The notes under the pieces are model-generated. The model was given only the letters and a program-made list of their open reading frames with translations. It searched no databases and was not told the origin of the DNA. The position numbers were made by a program, and so were the translations under genes. Positions 41,117 to 51,288 of a DNA stretch of 64,000 bases are shown in pieces. The DNA is from Polydrusus tereticollis (taxonomy: Eukaryota; Arthropoda; Insecta; Coleoptera; Curculionidae). Numbering within the stretch: the first letter of the stretch is position 1; each line of letters opens with the position of its first letter. The DNA lies in the NCBI GenBank assembly GCA_963920685.1, contig OY987326.1, forward strand, positions 184,529,696 through 184,593,695, in the 5' to 3' direction.

Positions 41117-42655
41117 CAAGGTGTTTTATTAATATTGCGAGAGAAATTCAGGATGCGTTTCTATAAACCTTTGCCCGGAAATGGTTAGTTTCGGAGATAC
41201 AGGGTGTTCAAGTTTCATCTTTATTTTTGCTTTTTTTTAATTATTTTCTTAATAATGTCGATTATTCAAGTAAAACTGGTATCTCGGGGTTTCTTGAAAT
41301 GCAAAATTTAAATTTGATCTTTACGTGAAAAAGGCATACTTGGTAGAAGTCGCTACGAGCAACCGTTCTCTAGAAAAAGACTAATAACATTTTCGGGAGC
41401 AGAAAACAGATAAAGGTGAAAAGGCATTGCATATCCGCGTTAATTAATAAGGTATTAAGTCAAGATTTTCAAAACTGAATTACACAAGTAGTGAAATGTG
41501 CTATATGCATTTAGTTTATGGCCTGGCCAACGGCAATTCATTAGCGCCAGGCGTCTTTATGAGGATAAATACCCTAATCATGTTATCCCGCATCATACGA
41601 TGTTTACTCGTCTCCATTAACGTTTTAATGAAACGGAAGTTTTCAAAAACAAACCGCTGAAAACGAGCTACCCCACCCAGCAGCAACTTCAGAAGTACAA
41701 GAATATGTGTTTCATGAAATTAGAGGAACTCCTACAACAAGTACCAGAAATATTGCATCAAACGTAAATGTAAGGTCTTTTACAGTTTTCAGAATTTTTG
41801 AGAACAATCTCTTATACCTTTATCACATCCAGCGGGTACAGGCACTCTAACCGACTGATTTTCCATTAAAAGTAGATTTATGTCAATGAATGCAACAAGA
41901 AATTGGCGAAAATCTCCAGTTCTTAGGACAAATAAGATTCAATGTTGAGGCAAATTTTTTCAGGAATTCCATAATGAACCCACTTGCAATTTTAGAAGGC
42001 AATAACAATTTTCACTTAAAGTATGGGAATTGTTGAAGACCATTTGGCCCATTCTTTTTAGAATCGAGACTTACTGGAGAAGTTTATCGCCGTTTCCTTG
42101 AAGATGAATTGCCCATACTTTTGGAAAATATCTCATTACCATTGAGGTTGCAAATGTATTTCATACACGATGGCGCTCCACCTCATTTCAGTTGCTCGTG
42201 AATATTTGCACACAGTGTATTCAAATCATCGATGGGTCGAGGAGGAACACTACCTTGGCCTCCCAGATCTCCAGATTTCAATTCATTAGATTATTACAAC
42301 AATTAGACACACATTGGGATATTTGAACGAGTTCGTCGTTAATGCGTCGTAGGATAAATGCCTATATTGCAGTTGGGGGTGCACATTTTCAACAACTGAT
42401 ATAACTTAAGTTTTCAATAGGATGGTCGCTTGTTAAATATTTATTCTTATGTAACTCTTAATGTTAATGAATAAAAAAGGTAATATTATTTAGTGACTGA
42501 GTATTTCACAAGTTATTTAGAAAAATCAAAAATGAAAATAAAACTTTAACACCCTGTATCTCTGAAACGAAGCATTTCCGGACATAGGTTTATAGGAACC
42601 TTTTTTCATATTTTTAAGCAGAATTTTCTCGTAATGGTAAATAACCCTAACCCTG
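41117..42655. mobile_element. DD41D mariner-like element with long imperfect arms
   Basis: Flanked by TA (41115-41116 and 42656-42657), ends CA(A/G)GGT. The arms match over about 120-140 bases, including CCTATAAACCT (right arm) and CGGAAATGNTT, and contain a nested GATACAGGGTGTT word on each side (near 41198 and 42550). Contains a plus-strand transposase relic. The imperfect arms suggest age. Confidence 0.7.
41470..42310 (+). pseudogene. DD41D mariner-like transposase relic
   Basis: Blocks: MHLVYGLANGNSLA, ARRLYEDKYPNHVIPHHTMF, then EVQEYVFHEIRGTPTTSTRN, VFRIFENNLLYLYHIQRVQ, VEANFFRNSIMN, YRRFLEDELPILLENISLP, MYFIHDGAPPHFS (second catalytic D), and PWPPRSPDFNSLDYY (third D present, spacing 41 if one frame change is allowed). 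The first catalytic block (normally W-x-DE) is ruined. More than six frameshifts or stops. Similar in detail to the fragment at 30846-31110. Confidence 0.75.
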
Positions 42656-43700
42656 TATATTACAAGTATTAAAACACGTGATTGATTTTGAGATTTTCGA
42701 AGTTTTAACCTAAAACTCCTAGTCATATTCAGCATCAATGTTTTACTTGGCGATGCATTTACTTTTGAGAGGGAAACATTTGAAAAAAATGTAATTAGTA
42801 TGATAAATAAAGGTGTCACTTACAGTATACAAAAGGTGAGGGGAAGTAATATTGGAAAATATTTCGACAGAAGATTGCAGAAAAAATTTGTTCGAGATGC
42901 AGCTTGCTATTCCATATTGTTGAAAACTGGGCTAAGTTATTGATTTATTGAAGCAATTTTTTAATTTCATGTAGGTATGTTTGGACATAATATGTTGAAA
43001 TACATGCCGTGTGTAAAAGGTATGCAGCACAAAATGCTAGTAGAAATTCCCAAAATTAAAATTTGGCCCGTTGACCTTTAAGCACGCGCCAGATTTCTTA
43101 GACCAGCCGTAGGTCTGGATAAAGCGTGAAGAAAGGCAATGAGTTTATAATAAATCATTTAACTTCAATTGACTCAGAAACGGTTGCTCGCAGAGAAACC
43201 TACCATATATACCTTTTTTGAACAAAAGATGCGCTATAATTTACTGTTAGAAATTTGCATTAAGACACAAAACGTTATGAAGCTTTAAATGCGTGCACGG
43301 TATTTTTCTTTTCATGGTCTTGAACTTACGCGTCTCTAAAAATTTGTTTTCAGTTGGAATTTTCTAACCAAGCTCCCTTGTTAGCAGAATTTCACTAAAA
43401 CTATGTTTGATTTGTTAAAGAAATATTTCAAGGCACAAAAGGATTTATTGATAATTTTCCCAAAATGTTTCGCCTGCGGCGCTTTCTTTACTCAGCAAGG
43501 CAATTTACATCTTGTTATTTTTTTTTTTTTTATTAAATTATTTACCTTTATGAGCGTATTGTCCATGTGAGCAAAAAGAAAGGATTTTTTTACAAAGACA
43601 AACACTTTTAGCCCCCCTCCCCTTCACCTCCTGAAATCCATACTGTGTTAGAGGACCAAAGATGTAGATTTGCCTTAAAGGGTCAACGTTCCAAAAGAGT
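42656..43700. other. AT-rich gap
   Basis: No gene seen. Contains the word TTCGCCTGCGGCGC near 43468, which also occurs in the hAT at 20488-21625 (near 21560), so hAT debris may be present. Confidence 0.4.
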
Positions 43701-43846
43701 TTCTGGCTGGCTTATCAAATATAATTATGCACCAGAAGTCCCGCATTAATTCGATAAAAAATTAGTGATGTATTTTTCGGAAAAATGCTTGAATACGTAA
43801 ATTTTTATTTTCATTTGCGCATTTTTTGACGTGAAAGTTTAGTATA

Positions 43847-44435
43847 CAGGGTGACACATGTTAAAGATATGACGTAATTTGTTATTTTTTCTTATGGAAC
43901 ACCCCCGTATATTTTTCGATTTCTCAATTCTAGTAAACATTCTAAACATATCTGGTATAGCTTACCCTAGGTCTAAAGTGAAAGATTATCGAGAAATTTT
44001 CGATTGAATTATAGTATTTTTAAAGTCACCTTGAGTTTTATTATTTAAATAGGTATAGACCAGTCCTTCAAATGTGTTGTCATTAGTTGTCAGTTTATAG
44101 CTGACAGCTATCAAGTAACATTTAAGTAATCTTGTATCATGCAGCATTTCGTACTACTTAACTAAATAAAATTGAAAAGTCACAAAAGAAAATGGTTAAA
44201 TTGACTGAAACTCAGAGAATAGATGTTTTAATTATGATAGGATGTGGTGATCGTATTAGGACTCAAAGGGAAGTTTGTGAACTATTTAATATAAAATATC
44301 AAGACATTCAGATATCTCAGTCCAACGTAAGCAAAATCGAGAAGAGATTTAGAGAAACGGGACAGGTACGAGATCTTCCTAGGTCCATAAGAAAAAATAA
44401 CAAATTACGTCATATCTTTAACATGTGTCACCCTG
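43847..44435. mobile_element. Mariner-like deletion derivative, 589 bp, TSD TA
   Basis: Ends CAGGGTGACACATGTTAAAG with about 50-bp arms, TA at 43845-43846 and 44436-44437. It retains the 5' end of a transposase gene (from 44192) fused to the right arm. Confidence 0.88.
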
Positions 44436-44443
44436 TATACTAA
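44192..44443 (+). pseudogene. Mariner-like transposase N-terminal HTH, truncated by deletion
   Basis: An ATG at 44192 opens MVKLTETQRIDVLIMIGCGD, then TQREVCELFNIKY and SQSNVSKIEKRFRETGQVRD, a mariner-type first helix-turn-helix. After about 70 residues the frame runs into the right arm and leaves the element, so the catalytic domain has been deleted. If translated, the product could only bind DNA. Confidence 0.75.
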
Positions 44444-44575
44444 ACTTTCACGTCAAAAAATGCGCAAATGAAAATAAAAATTTACGTATTCAAGCATTTT
44501 TCCGAAAAATGCATCACTAATTTTTTATCGAATTTATGCAGGACTTCTGGTCCTCACCGTATACAATATGAACTA

Positions 44576-44967
44576 CAGGGTGCTTTCTAAGGTGATACTT
44601 TTTTTTCAACTGTGTATACAACTACTTAAAAGAAACAACTTTTTTAAATTAATTTTTTTTATAACTCAAAAATTAAGGAGATATTTTTTCATACACATGA
44701 GTCAGTTTTATTTTTAAACACTCCCAAACTAACTGACATCTATCACGCGATGAACTGACAACAAATTGATACTTCACTGCTTGACATAACAAAAAAATAA
44801 ACACTAACAAAAAAAATTATCAGCAGTCGTATCGTAGGCTTTTTACATTAGGTAGCGTATCTCCTTTATTTTTAAGTTATTTAAAAGAAGGTATTTGAAA
44901 AAGTTGTTTCTTTTAAGTAGTTGTATACACAGTTGAAAAAAAAAGTATCACCTTACAAATCACCCTG
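44576..44967. mobile_element. Mariner-type MITE, 392 bp, TSD TA
   Basis: Ends CAGGGTG, with inverted arms of about 70 bp that include CAACTGTGTATACAACTACT. TA at 44574-44575 and 44968-44969. No coding capacity. It lies only about 15 bases from the outer edge of the preceding palindrome. Confidence 0.88.
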
Positions 44968-45298
44968 TATTATAACTTGAACAACTGTATTCGGTATTTT
45001 CCCAAGATGTAACTTTCCAAAATAGCATGTGGTAGTAAAATACCAAATCTTTACCGCCGATAAAGTCTGTGCGTTTTAAGAAGTCCGATATCGGATTAAA
45101 TCACCAAGGGATGTTATCGCTTTTAAAACAGTCGGTTAAGTTACAATATCTTCGCACCTTCGCTATACTTGATCACACCGAACATCCCACTGGTTTACTG
45201 TATTCTATTACTGGGCGAAATCAGCGGTTTCAAAACAAAATTATCTTAGAATTACGGGTTGAGCATAAATAATAATTAAATAGATAATTAAGTTATTT

Positions 45299-45510
45299 TG
45301 CTATTATTATAGTTAAATCTATATAATAATCGCTATTTTCCAAGAACCAATTAAAATTTGCTCAAGTGCGGGATGGTTAAATATGTTAAAGATTTTGTCA
45401 GGTATATACTTTTCCGATAATGACATTATTTTGGGATTATTATAATTAAATCATCATAATAATTACTATTTTCCAAGAAATAATTAAAATTTGCTGAAGT
45501 GCGGGATGGT
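45299..45510. repeat. Tandem duplication of an 80-bp unit
   Basis: Two related units (about 45299-45378 and 45435-45510) share TATTTTCCAAGAA, AATTAAAATTTGCT and AAGTGCGGGATGGT. The spacing of roughly 138 bases suggests an old tandem duplication within the element's 5' leader, possibly transposase binding sites. Confidence 0.7.
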
Positions 45511-45603
45511 ATGTTCTACTTTATTTTAAATAAGTAGTTGTGCTTTTCACTTTTAGTTTGTTTCTCATTGTGTGTGAATTAAAATCAGTTATTAAGCAAA
45601 GTT

Positions 45604-45882
45604 ATGGAAAATGTTCAGCAAGGTGGCACATCGCCTAGAAGGCATTTATCTCCAGGTGAACGCCGTTTGGTATTACAAGTGGAACGTTATTTTACTTTAG
45701 AAAAAGATAACTCGGGCTCGTTAGAGTCTGTTTTGGCAATGCAAAAACGAATGTCTGATGCTTGCGGCATTTCAGAGAAGACCTTAAGAAGACTTCGAAA
45801 AAAGAGTGAAGAGGATTTGGACAGACCATATAAAAGGGTTCGACTCCATTCAAAAACCTTGGATTTATCCCAGCATGGGTGA
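45604..45882 (+). pseudogene. IS630/Tc1-like transposase N-terminal domain
   Basis: ATG at 45604. Reads RRHLSPGERRLVLQVERYFT, EKDNSGSLESVLAMQKRMSD, ACGISEKTLRRLRKKSEEDL, and a basic RPYKRVRLHSK. This is the first helix-turn-helix of the insect DDE_3 family (compare the relics at 7143 and 24727). The frame ends in a TGA after 92 codons and there is no catalytic domain. The frame itself is clean, so a short DNA-binding protein could be made. Confidence 0.65.
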
Positions 45883-46214
45883 AATTTCAAATGCAGAGGA
45901 AGACTACTTTTAGTAGTACCTATCTACAAGTAGGTACGTTCTGTCGCAAGACTACAAAATCGGTTCTTTTTAGAACCAAAACTTTATAAAAAAGAATTCG
46001 TAAAACTAATTTGTCTGAATACTACAAAAGCTAAAAAATTATTATTTTTCTTTACCTAAACTAATTTTTTATTTACTTTAAATTATTTTATTTAGAAAAT
46101 GTAATTCATCAACATCCAAAATTACCTTCAATATAATTTATTGTTTGAGAGCCACCGACATAATGCTCAAGAGGTTTTATGGCTTAGCGGACTTCTTAAA
46201 ACGCACAGACTTTA

Positions 46215-46877
46215 TATTGCAGAACTTTCTTTGGAACTTTGATTTGGTTTCCATTAACAGGTACTGATTTTGAATAGGTTTTATCAGTCTAAAATTTAAG
46301 TACAATGCTCCATTAGTAAACCCGGGTACAGTCATATCGCCTGAAGTTTCAGCATTAAGAATAAAGTGACGTTACTTTGAAACAGTAAAAACCTGTTTAC
46401 TGTTTGTTTGAACAGCCCTCAGGTCTTTTTATAATACTAAGACCACCACACGGAAAAAATAGTATTGTAAATTTAGTTTAGTAATAATTTTATACTTATG
46501 ATATTTTTCTATTAAACCTCTTAATAACTAAAAGTCAGTTTTTACCAAAATAAATTGGTAAGCTACATTTATAAAAAAAACATTGTTAGCCTTTTTACAC
46601 AACATAGTATAATCGATATGCCACTACTAAGGTATGTATGGAAACGGTCGATTATTTCTTAAAGCACAAAAGCTAGCAAAAAATATTCTAGATAAAAGTA
46701 TTAGAGTTTTTTATAGTCTATTGGAATTTTACATAAATTACAATTATTTTTTATTAAGTGTATTATAAGTCTAAACCTAATAGTTTTCGAGATACCGACT
46801 TTTAAAAAATGACAACGGTTAAACCGGATGTAGCTCAAAAGCTGGAAATATAGTTCTTCCCGTTTAGCCGGTATTAT
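46215..46877. other. Gap without recognised features
   Basis: AT-rich, no terminal repeats or coding traces that I can identify. Confidence 0.4.
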
Positions 46878-48205
46878 TGTTTTTACATTACCTCGCTACT
46901 TTTTCGTGAAACAAAAGGTGCCGCAAGCAGAATTGTTATAGCTTTCTTAGTTTTTAAAAATGTCGCCTTTTCGACCACCCCCTGTATTTCGGTTACCCTT
47001 TAACTTATCAAAAAATTGAAAATTGCTGAAGTGGCGTGCTTACTTTTTTTGTGGGAGTATTACTTTTTGAGATTTGAGGCAAACATATGATTCTTTAAAA
47101 GGAACACCCTGTATATTTTTCTCTTATTACATTGGGCTATTTTTAGGCTTTTCAAAAATACATACAGTTGGTAGTTATTATTAACAATCAACGCACAAAT
47201 CGAAAAATTTAGAAAATTAGAGTAGCAAGCTATGAAACCATTGAAACAAACAAAAAAATATGTCATTACTGCTAAAAGTAAGTCGTCGCACGGCATTCCA
47301 CGTATGTAAAGGGTGCACAATCTTTATTTCATAGGGTTTTTTCGTGCCTTTCGCGATTCTCTTTTATTATATATGATTTAGGACATTTAGGTCTTGGTTT
47401 TATAAATGATCGATTCCTAATTATTATATTAATTTTTAAACTTGAAAATGTTACTTCATTGGGCTGCCTTCTCTCTAAATATCTATGAAAATAAGAAATC
47501 TAAAGTTAGGTATTTAAATAATAAGATTGTAAGTTTTCCTATTTTCATGGCACTCTATAAAGCAAACTTAACAATACATGTATTTTTCAAAATTTTAATA
47601 CTACTACATTTTCGCCATTTTTTTTTTAATTTTTGTGAAATAATGACATGTATTTTAACAAAACGTTATTTTTACCTATACATTTTGACAAATAAACATG
47701 TCAGATAGATATTCTTTTGTTCGTTTCGATGGTTTCATGGGCCTATTCTACCCTTCTGTTTTGTGCGTTTATTAATAATAGTAACTATCGACTATTATAT
47801 ATTTTTGAAAAGCTTAAAAATATCTGAATCAAATAAGAAAATAATATTCAGGGTGTCCTATTTGAAAAAAAATTTGATTGCTTTAAATCTCGAAAAGTAA
47901 GATACCCAGTCAATAAGTAAGTACGCCACTGAATTCTACTTTAAAAACTCTCTCAGGAACAGTTTTCAATTTTTTAATAAGTTGAAGTGTAACCGAAATA
48001 CGGGGGGTGGTCGAAAAGGCAACATTTTCAAAAATATATAACAGTTCTTAAAAAAAAGCTTAAAAACTAAGAACGTTTTGATAATTCTGTTTGCGGCATC
48101 TTTTGTTTCACGAAAAAGTAACGAAGTAATGTAAAAACAGCAAGTCTCTATCTTCACTAGTTACCGAGATACCCTGCAATTATATCCAAAATTGGACACC
48201 CTGTT
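46878..48205. mobile_element. Non-autonomous long-arm mariner-type element, copy B
   Basis: The arms 46878-47115 and 47850-48140 are inverted to each other. Shared words include TTTTTACATTAC, CGTGAAACAAAAG, TTTTCGACCACCCC, and CGAAATACNGGGGGTGGTC. It ends in GGACACCCTGT at the right. The middle (47280-47850) is shared with copy A at 9358-10160 without its MITE. No coding capacity. Confidence 0.75.
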
Positions 48206-49329
48206 CACCCCTGCTTTCTTATATTGTTTTTTCACCATACTCTGTTTAAAATTGGGAGAGAGTAATGGAAATATAGTTAATTTTATTATTTTTTTGGTGA
48301 TTATTTTTTTCAGTGCAGTTCTTTTAATCAGTAATATCCTGGACTTCAATATCATATTTTTATATTCCTGTAGGATATAATCCCTGTCGTACTTCCTAAC
48401 TAATTTTTTTAGTGTACAAAAGTCCATGTTGCAAGAAAGTAGCAATAATGTGAAACAACATCCAAACCTTGGATGACTACCTTCCCTTAAAAGGTTGAAC
48501 TATGACCCTTCTTCCACTCGCCGATTAATTAATTATATTCGGTATCAGCAAAGAGGTATAACAAATACTTTTTAACTAATTGCTAAAGTCAAAATATAAA
48601 ATATGGCTTCCTATAAAAGCCTTATTTACTTATAAAATAATTTTGGGTTTAGTAATTTAATTTGAAACAAATTAAATTGTTTAAGTGACGTCCTTGGGCG
48701 ATAGTTCCACCACTGATCTATACTGTAATATAGTTTTACCAAAATCAAGAAAATGTAGTTTAGAATGTACCAAACAAATGAATATTACTGATTCTTTTGA
48801 ATTCTTTGGGTAAGCTACTGTATATAACTGTTGAAAAAAGCTTTAGTGGGTGCACGTATATACCTAGTACCCACGTCTCTAAATTAAACTGTCTCTTTTG
48901 TCTTTAAGACATGTTAACTTATGCGATTTGTAGCTGGTTGAAAGTACACCTTCGAGCTAACTTTAACGGAAATTCTGCAGACGAAGAAAAACAACAAGAA
49001 TAGCCAATTAAAACTGTATATTAACTTGAACAAGTTAGAGTGTAAATTATTATTGACGAATATTACAAACAGATTAGCAAATGTTGCGCCTTAAAGAACT
49101 TTATATTGGTTATAAATATTCTTGATCAATTCTATGGTACCTATCTGTGGACTTAAAACAAAAGTGCATCTTTAACTTTTAGGTTTATTCGTTGATGTTA
49201 AACATGGGGAAACCTTTCTGGTATTAGTTCTAACATTTGAACCTTATAATTCTAAATTATTTTTATGTAAATACTTAACAAGAATCTTACATACTTTTTT
49301 ATTTTGTAAGGACATTTAATTTTACACAC
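48206..49329. other. AT-rich gap
   Basis: A plus-strand frame at 48192-48380 is hydrophobic but overlaps a minus-strand frame of similar quality; neither is convincing. No other features seen. Confidence 0.4.
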
Positions 49330-49690
49330 CTGTATATTAGGTAGTTGTAACGTATTTGGAATACTTTCTGCATTCGAAAAATATATGTTTTAGATCACAT
49401 CTAAGTTTGTCACATAAAAGGGTAAAATCCTATATAAATGTGCTGGGTAGCAAGCTTGTCCCGTTTTAGGCGAATAATTCTGGTAATGATGCGTCTTGAA
49501 ACTATAATTAGGCTTTTATGTCAGTAACTATTCTGTAATCTGCAGTAGTTTTTCCAGCGCTGGTTCTACTTATCCCTTATGAAAGATTTTAAGCAGACAT
49601 AATAAACATCATCTATAGGGAGAAATAATTTTCAATGTGCTGAGGATGCTCTCTTTGGCCAGATAATCAGCATCATGTCAAAGCCTCTGC
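49330..49690 (-). pseudogene. I/jockey-type LINE ORF2, C-terminal relic with CCHC knuckle
   Basis: On the minus strand: LAKESILSTLKIISPYR, NQRWKNYC, LQNSY, a segment IITRIIRLKRDKLATQHIYI, and CDKLRCDLKHIFFECRKYSK. The C-x4-C-x3-H-x4-C arrangement and the HIFFEC ending match the zinc-knuckle segment that closes ORF2 of I- and jockey-group LINEs after the RNase H-like region. Broken by stops. No reverse transcriptase is nearby. Confidence 0.65.
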
Positions 49691-49712
49691 AATAAAGATA
49701 CTACAACGTTTA

Positions 49713-50130
49713 GGGACCATCCATAAAGGACGTCACGGCTTGAGGGGTAGGGGAGGGGGGTCTAGCAAAATGTGACCATTTGTGGCGGGGGGGGGGGGGG
49801 GGGGGGGTCATGAAAATGTGACGTCCGGAATAATAATTCCAGTTGAGTAATAATTTGAATTCAAACCCTACATAGTCTTCCCGCGCGTCGGGAGGCGGCA
49901 GCACTTTATTTCGATAAACGATACCAATCGTTTAGTTTGACAACTCGAGTTGGTATTTATTTACCACATGCTATTGACATTATTAAACAACATGTGTAAT
50001 TTTCGATTTTAATTTTGTGACGTGACATAGGAGGGGGGGGGGGGGTCTGAAAAAATGTGACCATTTGTGACATGGAGAGGGGGGGGGGGTCAAAAATCCT
50101 CTGAAAAACCGTAACGTCCTTTATGCCCCC
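49713..50130. mobile_element. G-tract-rich MITE, 418 bp
   Basis: Ends GGGACCATCCATAAAGGACG and, inverted, GGGGGCATAAAGGACGTTACG, followed inward by runs of 10 to 22 G and by AATGTGACCATTTGTG repeated. The architecture is like 10859-12013. No clean target duplication seen. No coding sequence. Confidence 0.7.
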
Positions 50131-51227
50131 TATCAACTTTACCAATACCATCCAAAGTTATGGAAGCATCTGCCAACAGCTTAAAAACGGAAAATTACTA
50201 ATAATTTTTTTATTGATTTTGTACACGCTGCCAACTAAAATAAAATAAAATAGCATATAACCTAACTTTCTTCTCGCTTTGTTTTGGGTGTGCGTGGTTT
50301 GTTATTTTTTTTTTAAGAATCAAATTGGATAAAATCTTAAGTCAAGAGTAAGTACCCACATAGGACACTTCCTTTCAGAAATATTTCTGATATATTTCGA
50401 ATGTCTCAAAAACATAACCTCTCATATCAATATTTCTGAAATATTTTAGATTCATTACACCCAAAATGACAGTTGACACACTCTGCCTTTGACACTTGAC
50501 GAACCAGATGCAGAAAAACCAGCCTGTCTCCCTCACGGGTTCCCCTTATTTTCTGTTTGGTTTGTGTAATGTTCAATTAGTAATAATTATTATTAGGCAT
50601 TGTTATTTGTGGGTAAACTCTGCTACTACCTACCAAATAATTATATTATGGATAATAAAACTGAGGAAAGTCTCTATTTTAATAATAGGTATATTAATAA
50701 TTTTAGGTTAGGTGCATTTTATGATGTTCCCCGCTTTAGTTTATTTATTAAACTTGAGTTGTTACTGTTGTGAATTAGAATATTGAATAGTAAAGGGGCA
50801 GAAGAAGAATGAAGTATTTTTAAATTTAAAAAACATTAATAGAATTATAAAAGATGCAGTAAGGCAACATCTCGCTCCGGGACAGGACTAGAGTTACAAA
50901 AAATTGTTGCACTGTGGCTGTCGCAGTGCAAACTTCGTGAATTGTAAGAACTTTGAATACCTATAGTATAAGTTGATAACAAATTTTGGCTAAACTTTCC
51001 TGTCTTTATAATGGAATATGTAAGTAGTTTTAATATCGTTTATGTATCAAACATTGATGTACGCGTCTTTGATAGATATGTTAGAGGTTGGTATTTTTCT
51101 ACCAGGGACCTATAATAATATAAAGTTCGATTTCTAAAACTTTTCGCCACCTCATTATCACCGTTCCCGCTCGTTGGCACCGTTCTTAGGGTATTTATAA
51201 ACCACGAACTGAACCGTTGTAAATTCG
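50131..51227. other. Gap without recognised features
   Basis: AT-rich sequence. Inverted words GAAATATTTCTGATATATTTC and GATATATTTCTG-like near 50380-50450 are weak. No coding relic seen. Confidence 0.4.
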
Positions 51228-51288
51228 CGAGAGCAGTAACGTATTTTGAGGTTAGAATTTCTAACCTCAAAATACGTTACTGCTCTCG
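51228..51288. repeat. Perfect 30-bp palindrome with one-base spacer
   Basis: CGAGAGCAGTAACGTATTTT plus ten further bases is followed, after a single T, by its exact reverse complement. The near-absence of a loop is unusual for natural MITEs. It may be an assembly or library foldback artefact or a recent breakage-repair event. Confidence 0.9.

Larger units (their letters stand above)
43720..44560. repeat. Perfect foldback repeat with a mariner at its exact centre
   Basis: The sequence outside the mariner at 43847-44435 forms inverted arms of about 125 bp (43720-43846 and 44436-44560): for example CGTGAAAGTTTAGTA on the left faces TACTAAACTTTCACG on the right. Without the mariner the arms would meet at TTTAGTACTAAA. 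The outer edges are near ACCAGAAGTCC and GGACTTCTGGT. Confidence 0.8.
45063..46212. mobile_element. IS630/Tc1-like deletion derivative, 1150 bp, TSD TA
   Basis: Ends AAGTCTGTGCGTTTTAAGAA and its exact complement, about 25 bp, flanked by TA (45061-45062 and 46213-46214). It carries only the N-terminal part of a transposase (45604-45882) and a duplicated non-coding block at 45299-45510. Confidence 0.8.

Noticed and set aside
48161..48445. Hydrophobic or lysine-rich small proteins
   Set aside because: Low-complexity AT-rich translation, overlapped by an equally long frame on the other strand.
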